Part shown: positions 1 through 10,379 of the stretch, one piece after another
Layout: every line of letters begins with the position of its first letter
How positions within the stretch are numbered: the stretch's first letter is position 1
NCBI RefSeq assembly: GCF_026210795.1
Contig: NC_089446.1
Coordinates: forward strand, 62,001 to 126,000
Direction: 5' to 3'
DNA from: Rhizophagus irregularis
Lineage: Eukaryota; Glomeromycota; Glomeromycetes; Glomerales; Glomeraceae
Length of the DNA: 64,000 nt
Position numbers and translations under genes: made by a program
Notes under the pieces: generated by a model
Databases searched by the model: none
What the model was told of the DNA's origin: nothing
The model's input: only the letters and a program-made list of their open reading frames with translations

Positions 1-548
1 ATTACAGTATCAAAATAAATTATGGCATTACAGCATTTATGATTTACGGCATTTTATTATGATTTACGGAATAATTTATAACATATGTCAAAATGCTGAA
101 TTGTCATAATTAGAAAATTCTGACAGCACCTATACCTATTAATTCAAATGAAAATTGTAAAAGGGAAGATATTTTATTAGGCGATGGAGAAGATATATTA
201 CTTAAAGAGTTTCATAGAAAAAATCTTGAATTAGAACTTAAAGAAAAAGGAAATTATGTTAAGAAAACGTGAAGTTAAAGTATGAGTAACTGAGGCTAAA
301 GCATGATTAATAGAAACTAAAGCTGAATTAGAATTAGAAAATCAAAAAAATTGTTAAAAAGTATTATTGTTTTTTGTTAAACTTATAATAATACATTCAT
401 AATAAAGAAATATAAATTGCATTTATATAATCACAAAAAAAAATTCAAAATCGTCAATTTTTTAATAAAAATTTTCTATTGGCTAAGATATTCAATAATA
501 AATTAATAATGTATGGTCACATGAAGCTTTATTTTTTATATATACATA
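1..548. other. AT-rich intergenic sequence
   Basis: No gene is supported here. Around 180-350 a plus-strand stretch reads as a short, charged, coiled-coil-like fragment (many Glu and Lys codons) but is broken by stops, so at most it is a trace of a decayed gene. Confidence 0.4.
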
Positions 549-1015
549 CAGTCGTATCAGAAAGTATCGCCTGATTCAAATTTTATAGTAAAACATATAA
601 AAAATTGAAAAATTCAAGCTATATACATATTCAACTTTCTTTTAATAGTCATTTCTAAATTTTATATCATTTTAAAGCCAATACCATATTCTTTGAAATA
701 TTGATGTTTGAATTTTGGAAAAGTTAAAATGCAAGAGCTATTTTATTTATAAAGTAAAAAAGTTTTTTTTTATATATTTTAGATCCAAAAAATAAAATTT
801 ATATATAAAATGAGCTGCATATATATTTATATTTCTTTTATTAATTATTTCTAAATTTTATATCACCATAAAGCCAATATAATATTCTTTAAAATAACAA
901 TATTTGAATTTTGGGAAGGTTAAAATGCAAGAGCTGTTTTAATCTTAAAACTCAATATTCATTTTTTATATGTAATTTACTATAGTAAATAGGGCGATAT
1001 TTTCTGATGTGACTG
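549..1015. repeat. Short inverted-repeat element with internal duplication
   Basis: The left end reads CAGTCGTATCAGAAAGTATC and the right end, reversed, CAGTCACATCAGAAAATATC, a good terminal inverted repeat. The inside is a direct duplication of about 190 bp (roughly 590-760 and 785-945) sharing the phrases ctaaattttatatca and gttaaaatgcaagagct. It encodes nothing. The left flank is TA but the right flank is CA, so a TA duplication is only suggested. It is probably a non-autonomous Tc1/mariner-like element. Confidence 0.55.
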
Positions 1016-1449
1016 CACATTTTTTCTATATTATAATTTAATAAAAAAGTATGAAAAGTATACTATATAGTACCATACATAACCTACCATATATATATAC
1101 ATGGGATCCCATAATCCATACCATACTTGTTTTCGTTATCCCCTATACATCACCCTATAGTATACATCACTCCACTCTACAGTATGATAAAAATGACCAT
1201 ATATATCAAACATTGATCGCTATACAGATATACATAGGTCTCTATACATAACATATTTTTGTCATACCCATTTTGAAAAGACCTTTCACACACTATATGC
1301 AAACATTCAAATAAAATAAAACACATGATTTTAGGCAAACCAAATTTACTAAAATTTGCTAAGAAAAAAAATTTATTAATACATATGAAAATAAATACAA
1401 AGCTTGGGACTAGTCCATGATACACAATGAATTTTTATGCTATTATACA
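1016..1449. other. Intergenic, no gene
   Basis: The stretch has a run of near-repeats of ccata/tatac (about 1060-1250). I see no coding signal and no RNA gene in it. Confidence 0.4.
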
Positions 1450-1457
1450 TGTGAAGC

Positions 1458-1757
1458 AGAACTCTGGATATCTCTTATAGAACTTACAACTGACTTTTTG
1501 CCAAAAAAAATCCAATTTGCTCTTTTTTTATTTTCCATTTTTTGCGATTATCTCAGTATCCAGTAATTCGATTCATGCAGATTTTTTTTATTTTGCAGAA
1601 ATTTCACCCGAGGTAGCCTACAAAACAAAAAAAGTTTGTACAAATTGGACCACTGGATGCTGAGATAATCGCAAAAAACTGATTTATTTTTTTGTGAAAT
1701 TTAGGTTAATCTGTGAAAAAGTTACCACTGAGTTGTATATGTAATGTCCAGGGTTCT
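1458..1757. mobile_element. MITE-A copy 1, hAT type with hairpin core
   Basis: A 300-bp element flanked by 8-bp direct repeats TGTGAAGC (1450-1457) and TGTGAAGT (1758-1765). The ends read AGAACTCTGGATAT and, reversed, AGAACCCTGGACAT. The two halves are largely inverted copies: gattatctcagtatccagt pairs with actggatgctgagataatc. No coding capacity. The 8-bp duplication points to mobilisation by a hAT transposase. Confidence 0.75.
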
Positions 1758-2539
1758 TGTGAAGTGCCTTATGCAGTGTTGGGCAATTGGACAATTTGAT
1801 GTTTTGGATATCTGCCAAAATCCTATCCAAAACCTGTCCAAAACTAAAACCTTTTTTCATTGGACAAGTTTTAGACAGATCACGTGATTATTAAATTAAT
1901 TCAGGCTAAAATTATAACTAATTCTGGTAAATATTATATAAAATAAATGTTAATTACAAATTTATATTAGCATTACTAAATTTTAAGCCATTATTTAATA
2001 ATTATTTATTAATAATATTATATTATTGAATGAAAAAAAATTATAATAAACTAATTACATATTTAATTAATTAAATTTTGAAGATACAGATATAAATTTT
2101 GGCCTTTTCAATTCTCTAATAAAAAGATCTCGTAAGTTTCACTTTGCATCAGTATTAATAGCAGGATGGATATATGAATTTAATAGATCATTATCACTAC
2201 AATTTAATGATTCCTCTGTAACATTCAGATTTTGTGCTCTTTCTTCTTCCATTAATAACTCATTCCATTCATTCAGATGTTCAGTCCAATCTTGTTCAGT
2301 TGTTACTTATTATGTAATTGGATGTTTCTTGTAAGTCCTCAAGTATTCTTTCAGTTTCATTTTGTTCTGTATTACCAGTTTCTTGTTCACCTAATTCAAT
2401 AATTGGTAACGCAATATTTACCTTTATTTTTTCAGATTCACATTTCCTTTTTTTTTCATTTTCAGTCTGATGAATATCTGCTCGAAGTTAAGCCATAGCT
2501 ACAACTCTTTCATGCTAAATAAATAAAAAAAATAATTAG

Positions 2540-3202
2540 TAAATATCAATAATATATAAAAAATAAAATAATATTGCTTTTAATTTGTTTCTTCAAGAAG
2601 CGTGCAAAAATTCCATAGATGAGAATAATCGTTTTACAGAGGCTGAGTTTACACAAATACTGAAAATTTTTGTTGCTATAAATCCTAATTTCTTGCACAT
2701 TGTAGAACAATAATACCAATATGCTAAAACATCATCACCAAATTGCTCATATGTTTCATTATTAAAAAGTGGTTTTTTAACTTGATAAAATTCAAATTGT
2801 GCAAGTAGTTTTGTTGGCTTTTCAGATGTCTAAGCTTTATAATAATAATCAAGCCAAGTTCCTATTGTTACAAAATTGATTGTTTCTAAGTCAGGCTTAA
2901 ATTTGTCAAGGCGATATTTGGGATGAAGTACAAGAGAAAGTAGTAGTATAAATTGTTTCCAGTCATTCCAACGTTTTTTAAGACGTGAAATTATGCCTTC
3001 AGATAAGAATCGATCTGTATTTTGCTCCCAAAATTTAATAAAATATTCAAAAGATAAAGCAACATCATATAATCGAGCCTTATTTATTTGCAATTTATCA
3101 AGTGCTCTACAGTAAGGTTTCATCAATGTTGCAAGTTGTAAAATATAGGACCAAAATAAATCACCCATAATTATTTGGCAGATATCAGTTGGAAGGTATA
3201 AT
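2540..3202 (-). pseudogene. hAT transposase, C-terminal part (fragment)
   Basis: The minus strand from 3216 to 2830 is an open frame whose interior (PYCRALDKLQINKARLYDVA and on to LHPKYRLDKF) matches the linker before a hAT dimerisation domain. After a stop the reading continues at about 2780-2600 with EQFGDDVLAYW and then KIFSICVNSASVKRLFSSM, the hATC dimerisation motif (A/S-x-ER-x-FS type, here KRLFS). The most 5' 14 codons of the open frame belong to the inserted MITE-A. A further frame fragment rich in Glu lies at 2480-2230. The gene cannot give a functional product. Confidence 0.75.
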
Positions 3203-3497
3203 AGGATTCCAGACATCTTTTATAGAATTCACAACTGACTTTTTGCCAAAAAAAACCCAATTTGCTCTTTTTTTATTTTCCATTTTTTGCGATTATCTCA
3301 GTATTCAGTAATCTGATTTATACAGATTTTTTTTATTTTATAGAGCTCAATGAGAGCTACAAAACAAAAAAAAGTTCGTACAAATTAAACCACTGGATGC
3401 TGAGATAATCGCAAAAAACTGATTTTTTTTTTTGTAAAATTTAGGTCAATCTGCGAAAAAGGTGCCACTGAGTTGTATATGTAATGTCCGGGGTCCT
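3203..3497. mobile_element. MITE-A copy 2 inside the hAT gene
   Basis: A 295-bp copy of the element at 1458-1757, same orientation, about 90% alike by eye. It has an exact 8-bp target duplication GGTATAAT at 3195-3202 and 3498-3505. The ends read AGGATTCCAGACAT and, reversed, AGGACCCCGGACAT. It interrupts the old hAT transposase between its middle and C-terminal segments, so it arrived after that gene. Confidence 0.85.
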
Positions 3498-3779
3498 GGT
3501 ATAATTCAGTAGATCTTGATGAAGTTTCTTTAGGAAGCTCATAAGTCATAACAAGTAACTAAATTCTATTAAAGAATAATAAATTAGTATTTAATTTTTT
3601 AATATTTAAAATTAATAAATTTCACTTACCCTCATTATAAAAAGAAATAATTAATATATTATAATACATATTTGTATAATTAGAAATAATTACAACACTA
3701 TATAATAATTATAATACTAGTAGTAATTATAATACTATATAATGATCATAATATTGTGTTGTAATTAAATGTCTGTTTA

Positions 3780-4080
3780 GTTCGAATTAAACTTAAATAA
3801 CATTCATAATAAGAATTCCATCTTGTATCGCTGGGTCTTATTATTGCATAATATTTTGAGTAAAGTTCTCATTGAATATTTCATAATTTTCCAATAAAAT
3901 ATACATTATTAGGATGATTAAAATAATTAAACAATTTTACAGCATTAGTAAATGCATTTTTCAAAATACTAGATTCTTTAAAAATCTCTCTAACAGCTAA
4001 ATTGCATTGATGTGTAAAGCATGGCAAAAATACATATTGAGGGTATTTGAGATGAAGCTGTCATCTAAATAAAATAAAAA
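3780..4080 (-). pseudogene. hAT transposase, middle catalytic part (fragment)
   Basis: Reading the minus strand from about 4075 down gives FLPCFTHQCNLAVREIFKES, the conserved C-x-H-x-x-NL block of hAT transposases. It is followed by NAFTNAVKLFNYFNHPNN and, after two stops, RPSDTRWNSYYECYLSL, the R-x-x-TRW-S block. These belong between the fragments at 8397-9330 and 2540-3202. Stops and small shifts make it inactive. Confidence 0.7.
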
Positions 4081-4160
4081 TTCATTAAATAAATTAAAAA
4101 AAAAATAAATAAATTAATATATAATAAATACACAATCATCTTAAGCATATGCCGCAGAAT

Positions 4161-4404
4161 TAAGGTTGCTTGTCGAAACCTAAAGATTTAGGTAAGATGG
4201 CATTTCGCCGAAAAGCGAAATTCTGCTGAAACTATATTAAAGTTATATTAAAAAACTGGCAAAACTTTGGAGAAAGGCGAAACTGCCAAAACTTATTATA
4301 AATGCCGAAACTGTCAAAACTCTGCCGAAACTATAATAAATCTATAGTAAAATTTTGACGAAACTAATTATAGGATTTTGAAGAGATTTAGACAAGCAAC
4401 CTTA
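4161..4404. mobile_element. MITE-C copy 1
   Basis: A 244-bp element with ends TAAGGTTGCTTGTCGAAACC and, reversed, TAAGGTTGCTTGTCTAAATC. It is flanked by CGCAGAAT (4153-4160) and CGCAGAAC (4405-4412), a 7/8 match to an 8-bp hAT-type duplication. The inside is built from short words such as gccgaaactat and gccaaaact. It sits exactly in the left target duplication of the larger element that starts at 4413. Confidence 0.8.
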
Positions 4405-4611
4405 CGCAGAACAGTATAGCGGACATGCTTTTATCTAGAGCTTTGCAATCTGACCCGACAGATCAGATGACCTGACAGGTTAACCCAAAATATTCAGGTC
4501 AGGTCATCAAATTCTTTGACCTGACACGGTCAGGATCGTGCTGAACAAGGTGCCGACCTGACCTGTTGACCCAATATATATTTGGATGGGTCAAATAAAT
4601 TAAATAACGCT

Positions 4612-4756
4612 TAAGGTTGCTGGAGAAACTAGAGGGTTTTAGCAAGTTGTCGAAATGCCAAAATGGTGAAACTTTGCCGAAACTATATGAAAACTATAGT
4701 AAAATCTTGGAGAAACTAATCGTAAAATTTTGGAGAGGTTTAAGCAGGCAACCTTA
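4612..4756. mobile_element. MITE-C copy 2 (short form)
   Basis: A 145-bp deletion form of MITE-C with ends TAAGGTTGCTGGAGAAACTA and, reversed, TAAGGTTGCCTGCTTAAACC. Its flanks ATAACGCT and ATAATGCC agree at 6 of 8 positions, as expected for an aged 8-bp duplication. The minisatellite begins directly at its right border. Confidence 0.65.
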
Positions 4757-5757
4757 ATAATGCCGAAACTTATAATGATTCTAGCGTTTTTACATGTACA
4801 ATTGAAAAAAATGCCGAAACTATCAGTTTCAGCATTTTTACATGTAAAAATAAAAAGAAAATGCTGGAACTAATTATTCTGGCATTTTTACATGTAAAAT
4901 TGAAAAAAAAATGACAAAACTATCTGTTTCAGCATTTTTACATGTAAAATCAAAAAGAAAAATGCCAAAACTAATTATTCTAGCATTTTTACATGTAAAA
5001 TCAAAAGAAAAATGCCAGAACTAATAATTCCAGTACTTTTACATGTAAAATAAAAAAAAATGCTGAAACTATCAGTTTTAGCATTTTTACATGTAAAATC
5101 AAAAGGAAGAACGCCAGAACAAATTATTCTGGTATTTTTACATGTAAAATAAAAAAAAAAACTGCCAAAACTATCTGTTTCAGCATTTTTACATGTAAAA
5201 TCAAAAGAAAAATGCCAGAACTATTAGTTTCAGCGTTTTTATATGTAAAATCAAATGAAAAATGTCGGAACTAATGATTCTGGCATTTTTACATGTAAAA
5301 TTGAAAAAAATGCTGAAACTATCAGTTTTGGCATTTTTACATGTAAAATCAAAAAGAAAAATGCCAAAACTAATAATTCTGGCATTTTTACATGTAAAAT
5401 CAAAAAGAAAAATGCCAGAACTAATGATTCTAGCGTTTTTACATGTAAAATCGAAAAAAAATGCCAAAACTATCAATTTTGGTGTTTTTACATGTAAAAT
5501 CAAAAAGAAAAACGCTAGAACTAATGATTCTAGTGGTTTTACATGTAAAATTAAAAAAAAATGCCAAAACTATCAGTTTCAGCATTTTTACATGTAAAAT
5601 CGAAAAAAAAGTGCCAAAACTATCAGTTTCAGCATTTTTACATGTAAAATTAAAAAGAAAAATGCCAGAACTAATGATTCTGGCGTTTTTACATGTAAAA
5701 TCAAAAGGAAAAATGCCGAAACAAATAGTTTTAGCATTTTATATATAAAAACAAAAA
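4757..5757. repeat. Minisatellite, ~20 units of ~50 bp, each a double hairpin
   Basis: About 20 tandem units, each ending in the palindrome ttttacatgtaaaa. Between palindromes lies a stem-loop such as gccagaactaatgattctggc or gctgaaactatcagttttggc. Two loop types (actatcagt and actaatgat) alternate irregularly. Many units show matched changes on both arms of the stem (gccaaaac with ttttggc, gccagaac with ttctggc, gctagaac with ttctagt). The open frames across it only read the repeat and are not genes. Confidence 0.9.
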
Positions 5758-6761
5758 GTAAAAAATGTTATAAAACGTTTTTTACAATATTTAATAATAA
5801 AACTTCAGGTAACCCAAGTTACCCAAAGTGACCCAAATACTTTCGGGTCAAATGGATCGGATCGGATCAGAACAGTTTACCCGACCCGACCTGACCTGAA
5901 AAAAAATTTTGGTTCAGGTTAACCAGGTAATCTGACTTGACCCAACCTGTGCAGAGCTCTACTTTTATCACTTTGCCAATCATTTTGTTGATCATATAAT
6001 ATATCATGTCACATTAATTTTTGAAGCTACGGTTAAAACCATAAAATGCTTGTTTTTAGCAGTATAATTTATGAAAAACATATTACAAAAGTTTTATGGC
6101 AAAAAAAATTATATTGTCAAAGTTATTAAACTAAAATTTTCAATAATTAGATATTTGCTGATATTTGCCGATCATCTGCTAATTTGACTTTGAAGCTTCA
6201 GGCAAAGCCACAGATTTACGGGCAAAACTTAAAATTTTCAAAATATATTATTTAGGTATTCAAGAATCAATAGCCAAAATAATCATGTAGAATTTTAGGT
6301 AATCAAAAAGTTATCATTGAGCAAATGTTTATGAATATTATTAAAATACACATATAGACAAAATTTGGCAAAATTTTATGAACTATTTAAAGGGATTTTT
6401 TTTGATAAAATTTAATATGCAGTAAATTTAAATGAATGTTAAGCTGTTTGTAAAATTATTATTATGTAGGATTTTAAACCAAAGTACTTTTAGCAAAGTG
6501 ATAAAATTGAATAAATGATCAACAAATGATCAAAAAATTGTGATAAAGTAAAGATGTCCCTATACTCCGCAGAACTCATATGGGCTGATTTGTTTACCTT
6601 TAATTAAAATATTAATTTTATTACATTTTTATTATACAAAATACTATATAATATACAGTAAATTGGCAATAAGTATTAAAAAATTTTTATTTAATGTTAT
6701 TATACTATAGCTTAGTAAATATTTCTTTTAAATTAATATAATTCTTAGCACTTACTATATA

Positions 6762-6920
6762 TGGGGATAAGCACAGCAAAACAAGGGGATAGCCTCAAAA
6801 AAAAATTTCTTAAGTTTATATGATAATTATGTTCCAATTTATCCAAAAATTACAGTTGTAATGAAATCTTAAAAAAAAATTTTTAGATCCTATCCCCTTG
6901 TTTTGCTGTGCGTGTCCCCA
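6762..6920. mobile_element. 159-bp TA-flanked MITE
   Basis: The arms TGGGGATAAGCACAGCAAAA and, reversed, TGGGGACACGCACAGCAAAA continue together through caaggggatag (about 31 bp, three mismatches). TA lies on each side. The related copy at 10380-11290 lacks this block at the matching place (near 10558), so it is a real later insertion. It is probably a Tc1/mariner-type derivative. Confidence 0.8.
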
Positions 6921-7456
6921 TATGTTAAAAATTTATATCTCAACTTAAAACGTAAATATCTCCAGATCCAGTGATCCAATCGGCAAGCTCTTTTTTCGTT
7001 CATATAGACCAAATCAAGGGCTTTCCAAAGAGCCTAAATTTATACAAAATAGATCAGTGGATCCCAAGATATTTGCATTTAAACATGTTAAAAAGTTTGT
7101 ACCTCAACTTTAAACGTAAATATCTCTGAATCTAATAATTCAATCGGTGAGCTCTTTTTTCGCCTATAAAGTCCAGAATAAGGGCTTTCCAACGAGCCTA
7201 AAATTATAGAAAACGGATCAGTGAATCTTGATATATTTGCGTTTAAAGATGGTAATACAAACTCTGACATAAAATAATTATTTTTATTATTTAAAAATAT
7301 CTATTATGATACCATCTTTTATATAATATTTTTATTATACTTTTATAAACATTTATAGCTACTAAGGCTATATAAATTTTTATTTTACTTTATATTTTAT
7401 TAAAATATACTTACTTTTAATAATATATGTTAAAAATTCCATATATATGAGAAATG

Positions 7457-8151
7457 AGATCATTCCTTATCTGATAATATTTACATAAGGCTATTTGGTT
7501 AGAAAGAAAAATATATAGACAGTTTGTCTATCGAATTTATTTTTAGTTTCACATCATTCCATATTTGATATTTACATATGGCAAATTTTATTTGAAAGAA
7601 AAATATATAGACTTCCCCAGTAGTTTTATCAAATTATTTAGAAAAATTTTTTCGTTTATTTCATCATTCTGTATTTGATAGTATGTACATACAGCTTTTT
7701 TAATAAAGAAAGAATCATACATGCACGTTATTTATAACATGTAGATAAAGAAAGAAAAGCGGTGCGGTATTAGCGGTAAAGATAAAAAAGCTAAGTCACA
7801 TAGTAATCGCACTGAAGTGGGTGTTAAAAATGTTGGCTGTAAGATGTTAGAAAGTAATTGGAATAAATAGAATGATTTGGCATTCAATCGAGGCGGTCAT
7901 TGGGCAAATTTTTAGGTAGATCATGACAGTCACCTTTGAATTTGAGGTCGCATCATGGTTTTTAACAATGATGTGATCGTTTAGGTAACAGGTCGACTTG
8001 TTCTTTTTGAAAAGTAGTCTTGTTTCATAATGCTTAATTCTTATATGTATTTGTTTATCTTATATTTTGTAAGTTTATATATGTAAGTAAGCGTGATTAT
8101 AATAGGACATGATCGCATCTATAATAAAGTTTTAAAAAAAAAAAAAAAAAA
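7457..8151 (+). mobile_element. Polyadenylated retro-inserted sequence (SINE or RNA retrocopy)
   Basis: A 695-bp block ends in a run of about 18 A (8134-8151), just after ataataaag. It is flanked by the 12-bp direct repeat ATATGAGAAATG (7445-7456 and 8152-8163). The related element at 11089-11101 shows the empty site with one copy of that word. Its 5' third is three diverged tandem units of about 100 bp, each starting catcattcc/catcattct. No long frame is present. These are marks of target-primed reverse transcription by a LINE machinery acting on an RNA. Confidence 0.75.
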
Positions 8152-8396
8152 ATATGAGAAATGGGTTTTTTTATTAGTGAAATGGGGTTTTCACAGCTTT
8201 TTAATGGGATTTTTTATAGCTCTTTTACATTTAATAATTTAAGTTTCGCAAATGTAAATTTTTGTTCAACTTATTATTTAATCAAATGATCATTAATCAG
8301 ATGATTCTTTGGTATTACAAAACAATTTTGAGTAATAAAAATTGTGAAAATCAATCAATAACTTTTTTTAATGCAGAGTAAACAAATCAGCCCATA

Positions 8397-9330
8397 TGTA
8401 TCACTCACAAGTGTGGCTACTTTAATTGATTGTTCCTTTAAATCATTTAATATTTCTTTCTATTTTTGGTATAACATCAATTGCACGTCCTCTTTGATCA
8501 CTTATATCTACTGCTTTCCATATCAAAGTTTCACCAGAAGGTAATATAATCATAATTCCAAGTAATTCTTGATTTACAATATTTTTCCAACCATTGAATG
8601 AAAGAGTAATACCAGCTTGTTTATGTACCTGGTTTAACTTTTCTTTACGTAATTGTTTAATACTTTTAATAGCTTGATCTAATATTGGACCAGCTAGTTG
8701 CTTTCGATCTGGCAACTTTAACTTCAGATTTAACCAATGAAAAAGAGCATGTGTTGAAGGATTATTAACCCATTGAAATGACTAGCCATTAGATACTGTC
8801 ATCCTAATTAAAAGATCATGGAATTTAGGAGTTTTAGATTTATTGAGATCACATACAGCAAATTTGGATATTGATGATTGATAATAAGATTCAGATGACC
8901 GGTGACTTAAATTAAATGATGAGGATGTAGAATTTGTACGAAAACTTAAAATAGATGCACTATCATCTGTAAATACAATCAAACAATTAATTAATAAATA
9001 TATTTTTTAAAAATCTTAAAAAAAAAATACATATGCTTACCATCAATATGTATATGTTTAGCTGGTAGCATTTCTTTATCAACATCATAATTTCCAAGTA
9101 TTTCCTCTGCTTCTTCTTTATATTTATTCCAAAATGTTTACAATTCGTTAAATGCTTTTTAATTCTCTCTTTTCTATTTACTATAGGTTTGGCATTATCT
9201 TTTAAACCTTAGCACAATAATTGCAAATACATTGACAGTCTTTATCTCCTGAATTAGTTTTTTTCAAAATTGTTACATATGTAGAAAGAATATGTCTAAA
9301 TCAGCCTCCACGTGACATAAGTTAAAATAT
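8397..9330 (-). pseudogene. hAT transposase, N-terminal part (fragment)
   Basis: Near 9240-9140 the minus strand encodes a BED-type zinc finger (CNYC, then RIKKHLTNC). This is followed at 8982-8782 by a Ser-rich linker and at 8715-8443 by KSIKQLRKEKLNQ, then ITLSFNGWKNIVNQELLGIM, the D-x-W-T-type strand of hAT RNase H folds. The first catalytic Asp position reads Asn here (SFNGW where SxDGW is usual). The frame passes into DQRGRAIDVI and ALVSDT before the TA-flanked insertion at 8394. Several shifts; inactive. Confidence 0.7.
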
Positions 9331-9594
9331 TATTAAATTTAAACTTTAAAGTATAAATGTAGTAAAGTTATAACTTATAAACAGAGTATAAAAAAAAAAT
9401 ATTACAAAGTTATGAATAAAAATAAAAAAAAAGATAATCTTGAAATGATCTACATATAATTTCTTAATCTTACTAAATATGGGTTTTGAACAGTTTTGAC
9501 AGTTTTGGACTGTTCAAAATCCATAGAACTTTTGAACAGTTTAGGACAGTCCAAAACTGTCCAATTCAAAAAACCAATTAGATAAGTCTAAAAC

Positions 9595-9820
9595 AGAACC
9601 CCACTTACTTATAAAATAAGTCACTCCCAGGTTTAAGGTAAAAATCATATATAAAATTCTTTGCAGATCCTACTATAAAAGGAAATTTTATGTTACATTG
9701 TTATGATTTTTTTCCTTTTTAGCTAATTAACCAATAGAATTTAAGAAAAAAGTAAGGTAAAAACTATTAGTAAAGGGCCAATTTTCTACAGTAACTTTTA
9801 TTATAAGTAAGCGGGATCCT
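9595..9820. mobile_element. MITE-B copy 1
   Basis: A block of about 220 bp with ends CCCACTTACTTATAAAATAA and, reversed, CCCGCTTACTTATAATAAAA. The inside includes ggtaaaaatcatatataaaat and ttaaccaatagaatttaag. Copies of the same block lie at 18457-18897 (two in tandem) and, in reverse and more diverged, at 42558-42955. No gene. Exact borders and target duplication are not clear. Confidence 0.65.
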
Positions 9821-10316
9821 TTCAAAACCCAATACTGGCCTTATGGCTGATTATTTCTTAATATATTATTTTACTATCAGAAGAGTTATCAATTTCTATC
9901 CTATCCTTTCAACAAGCCAACAATCACCTCCATAACTTTTTTTACCACCATCATTCAGTAAAGTTGACTTTTGTATAATAGATTCTTTCTGATGTATAGT
10001 ATATCTGTATCTGGATTGTAAGATTGGAGGCTAACAAACTGGAAGTAAAGAGATTAAAGTTAGCTAGTAGCTTGGTATTTTTGCATAAAAAAATGTATAA
10101 ATAATATTATATGAGTTCTCTTACTAGTTGAAATTGCTTAAGAGTACTCAGAAAGTATATAGAAAATTCATGTGACTGAAATTTTTCTGATAAAATAAAT
10201 TAATGATTAGCAGATAGTTATATATTACATTAAAGAAAAATTCAATAGCAAGGTAGATTAAATAAAATTTTTTTTGATTTAAGTTATGTATCAATAACAA
10301 CATTGATATTTATTAT
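9821..10316. other. Intergenic, no gene
   Basis: AT-rich sequence with no supported open frame, RNA gene or repeat boundary. Confidence 0.4.
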
Positions 10317-10379
10317 CATAAATAATCCTATTGATTTGAGCGACCAGTTCTTTAATATTATAAAATTTTAGCTTATCTA

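Larger units (their letters stand above)
4436..5961. mobile_element. 1.5-kb hAT-type non-autonomous element
   Basis: The ends are TAGAGCTTTGCA and, reversed, TAGAGCTCTGCA (11/12). The target duplication CTTTTATC is exact at 4428-4435 and 5962-5969. Just inside both ends are clustered copies of GACCTGAC/GACCCGAC in the two orientations, the kind of subterminal repeats hAT transposases bind. It carries a smaller element (4612-4756) and a 1-kb minisatellite, and no transposase gene. Confidence 0.85.
4413..6567. mobile_element. 2.15-kb non-autonomous element X
   Basis: The ends are imperfect inverted repeats: AGTATAGCGGACATGCTTTT on the left and, reversed, AGTATAGGGACATCTTTACT on the right. Both continue into ...TTATCAC..., then TTGTTGATCAT on each side. 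The target duplication CGCAGAA(C) appears at 4153-4159 or 4405-4412 on the left and at 6568-6575 on the right. No transposase is present. The middle (4436-5961) is a second inserted element; 5970-6560 is non-coding filler with words like tttgccgatcatctgc. Confidence 0.6.
6581..8394. mobile_element. TA-flanked non-autonomous element, long copy
   Basis: The ends read TGGGCTGATTTGTTTAC and, reversed, TGGGCTGATTTGTTTAC (exact over 17 bp), with TA on both sides. A second copy of 911 bp lies at 10380-11290. This copy is twice as long because it has taken up a 159-bp element (6762-6920) and a 695-bp polyadenylated insert (7457-8151). It holds two direct ~145-bp modules (about 6930-7075 and 7085-7235) with catctcaactttaaacgtaaatatct-like starts. 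No transposase. Confidence 0.75.
1774..9575 (-). mobile_element. Old hAT transposon, heavily interrupted
   Basis: The left end starts CAGTGTTGGGCAATTGGAC, a typical hAT terminus, followed by repeated TCCAAAAC/GTCCAAAAC words. Matching words (ggacagtccaaaactgtcc) lie near 9550-9575, but the last bases of the right terminus are missing or replaced. Between them lie minus-strand hAT transposase segments and at least four independent insertions. Without the insertions the element would be about 3.5-4 kb. The right border is uncertain. Confidence 0.65.

Noticed and set aside
4757-5757. Possible CRISPR-like array and several overlapping open frames
   Set aside because: The regular 50-bp units have no conserved repeat with unique spacers; the whole unit is repeated. 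The host looks eukaryotic, no cas genes are present, and the open frames on both strands only translate the repeat.
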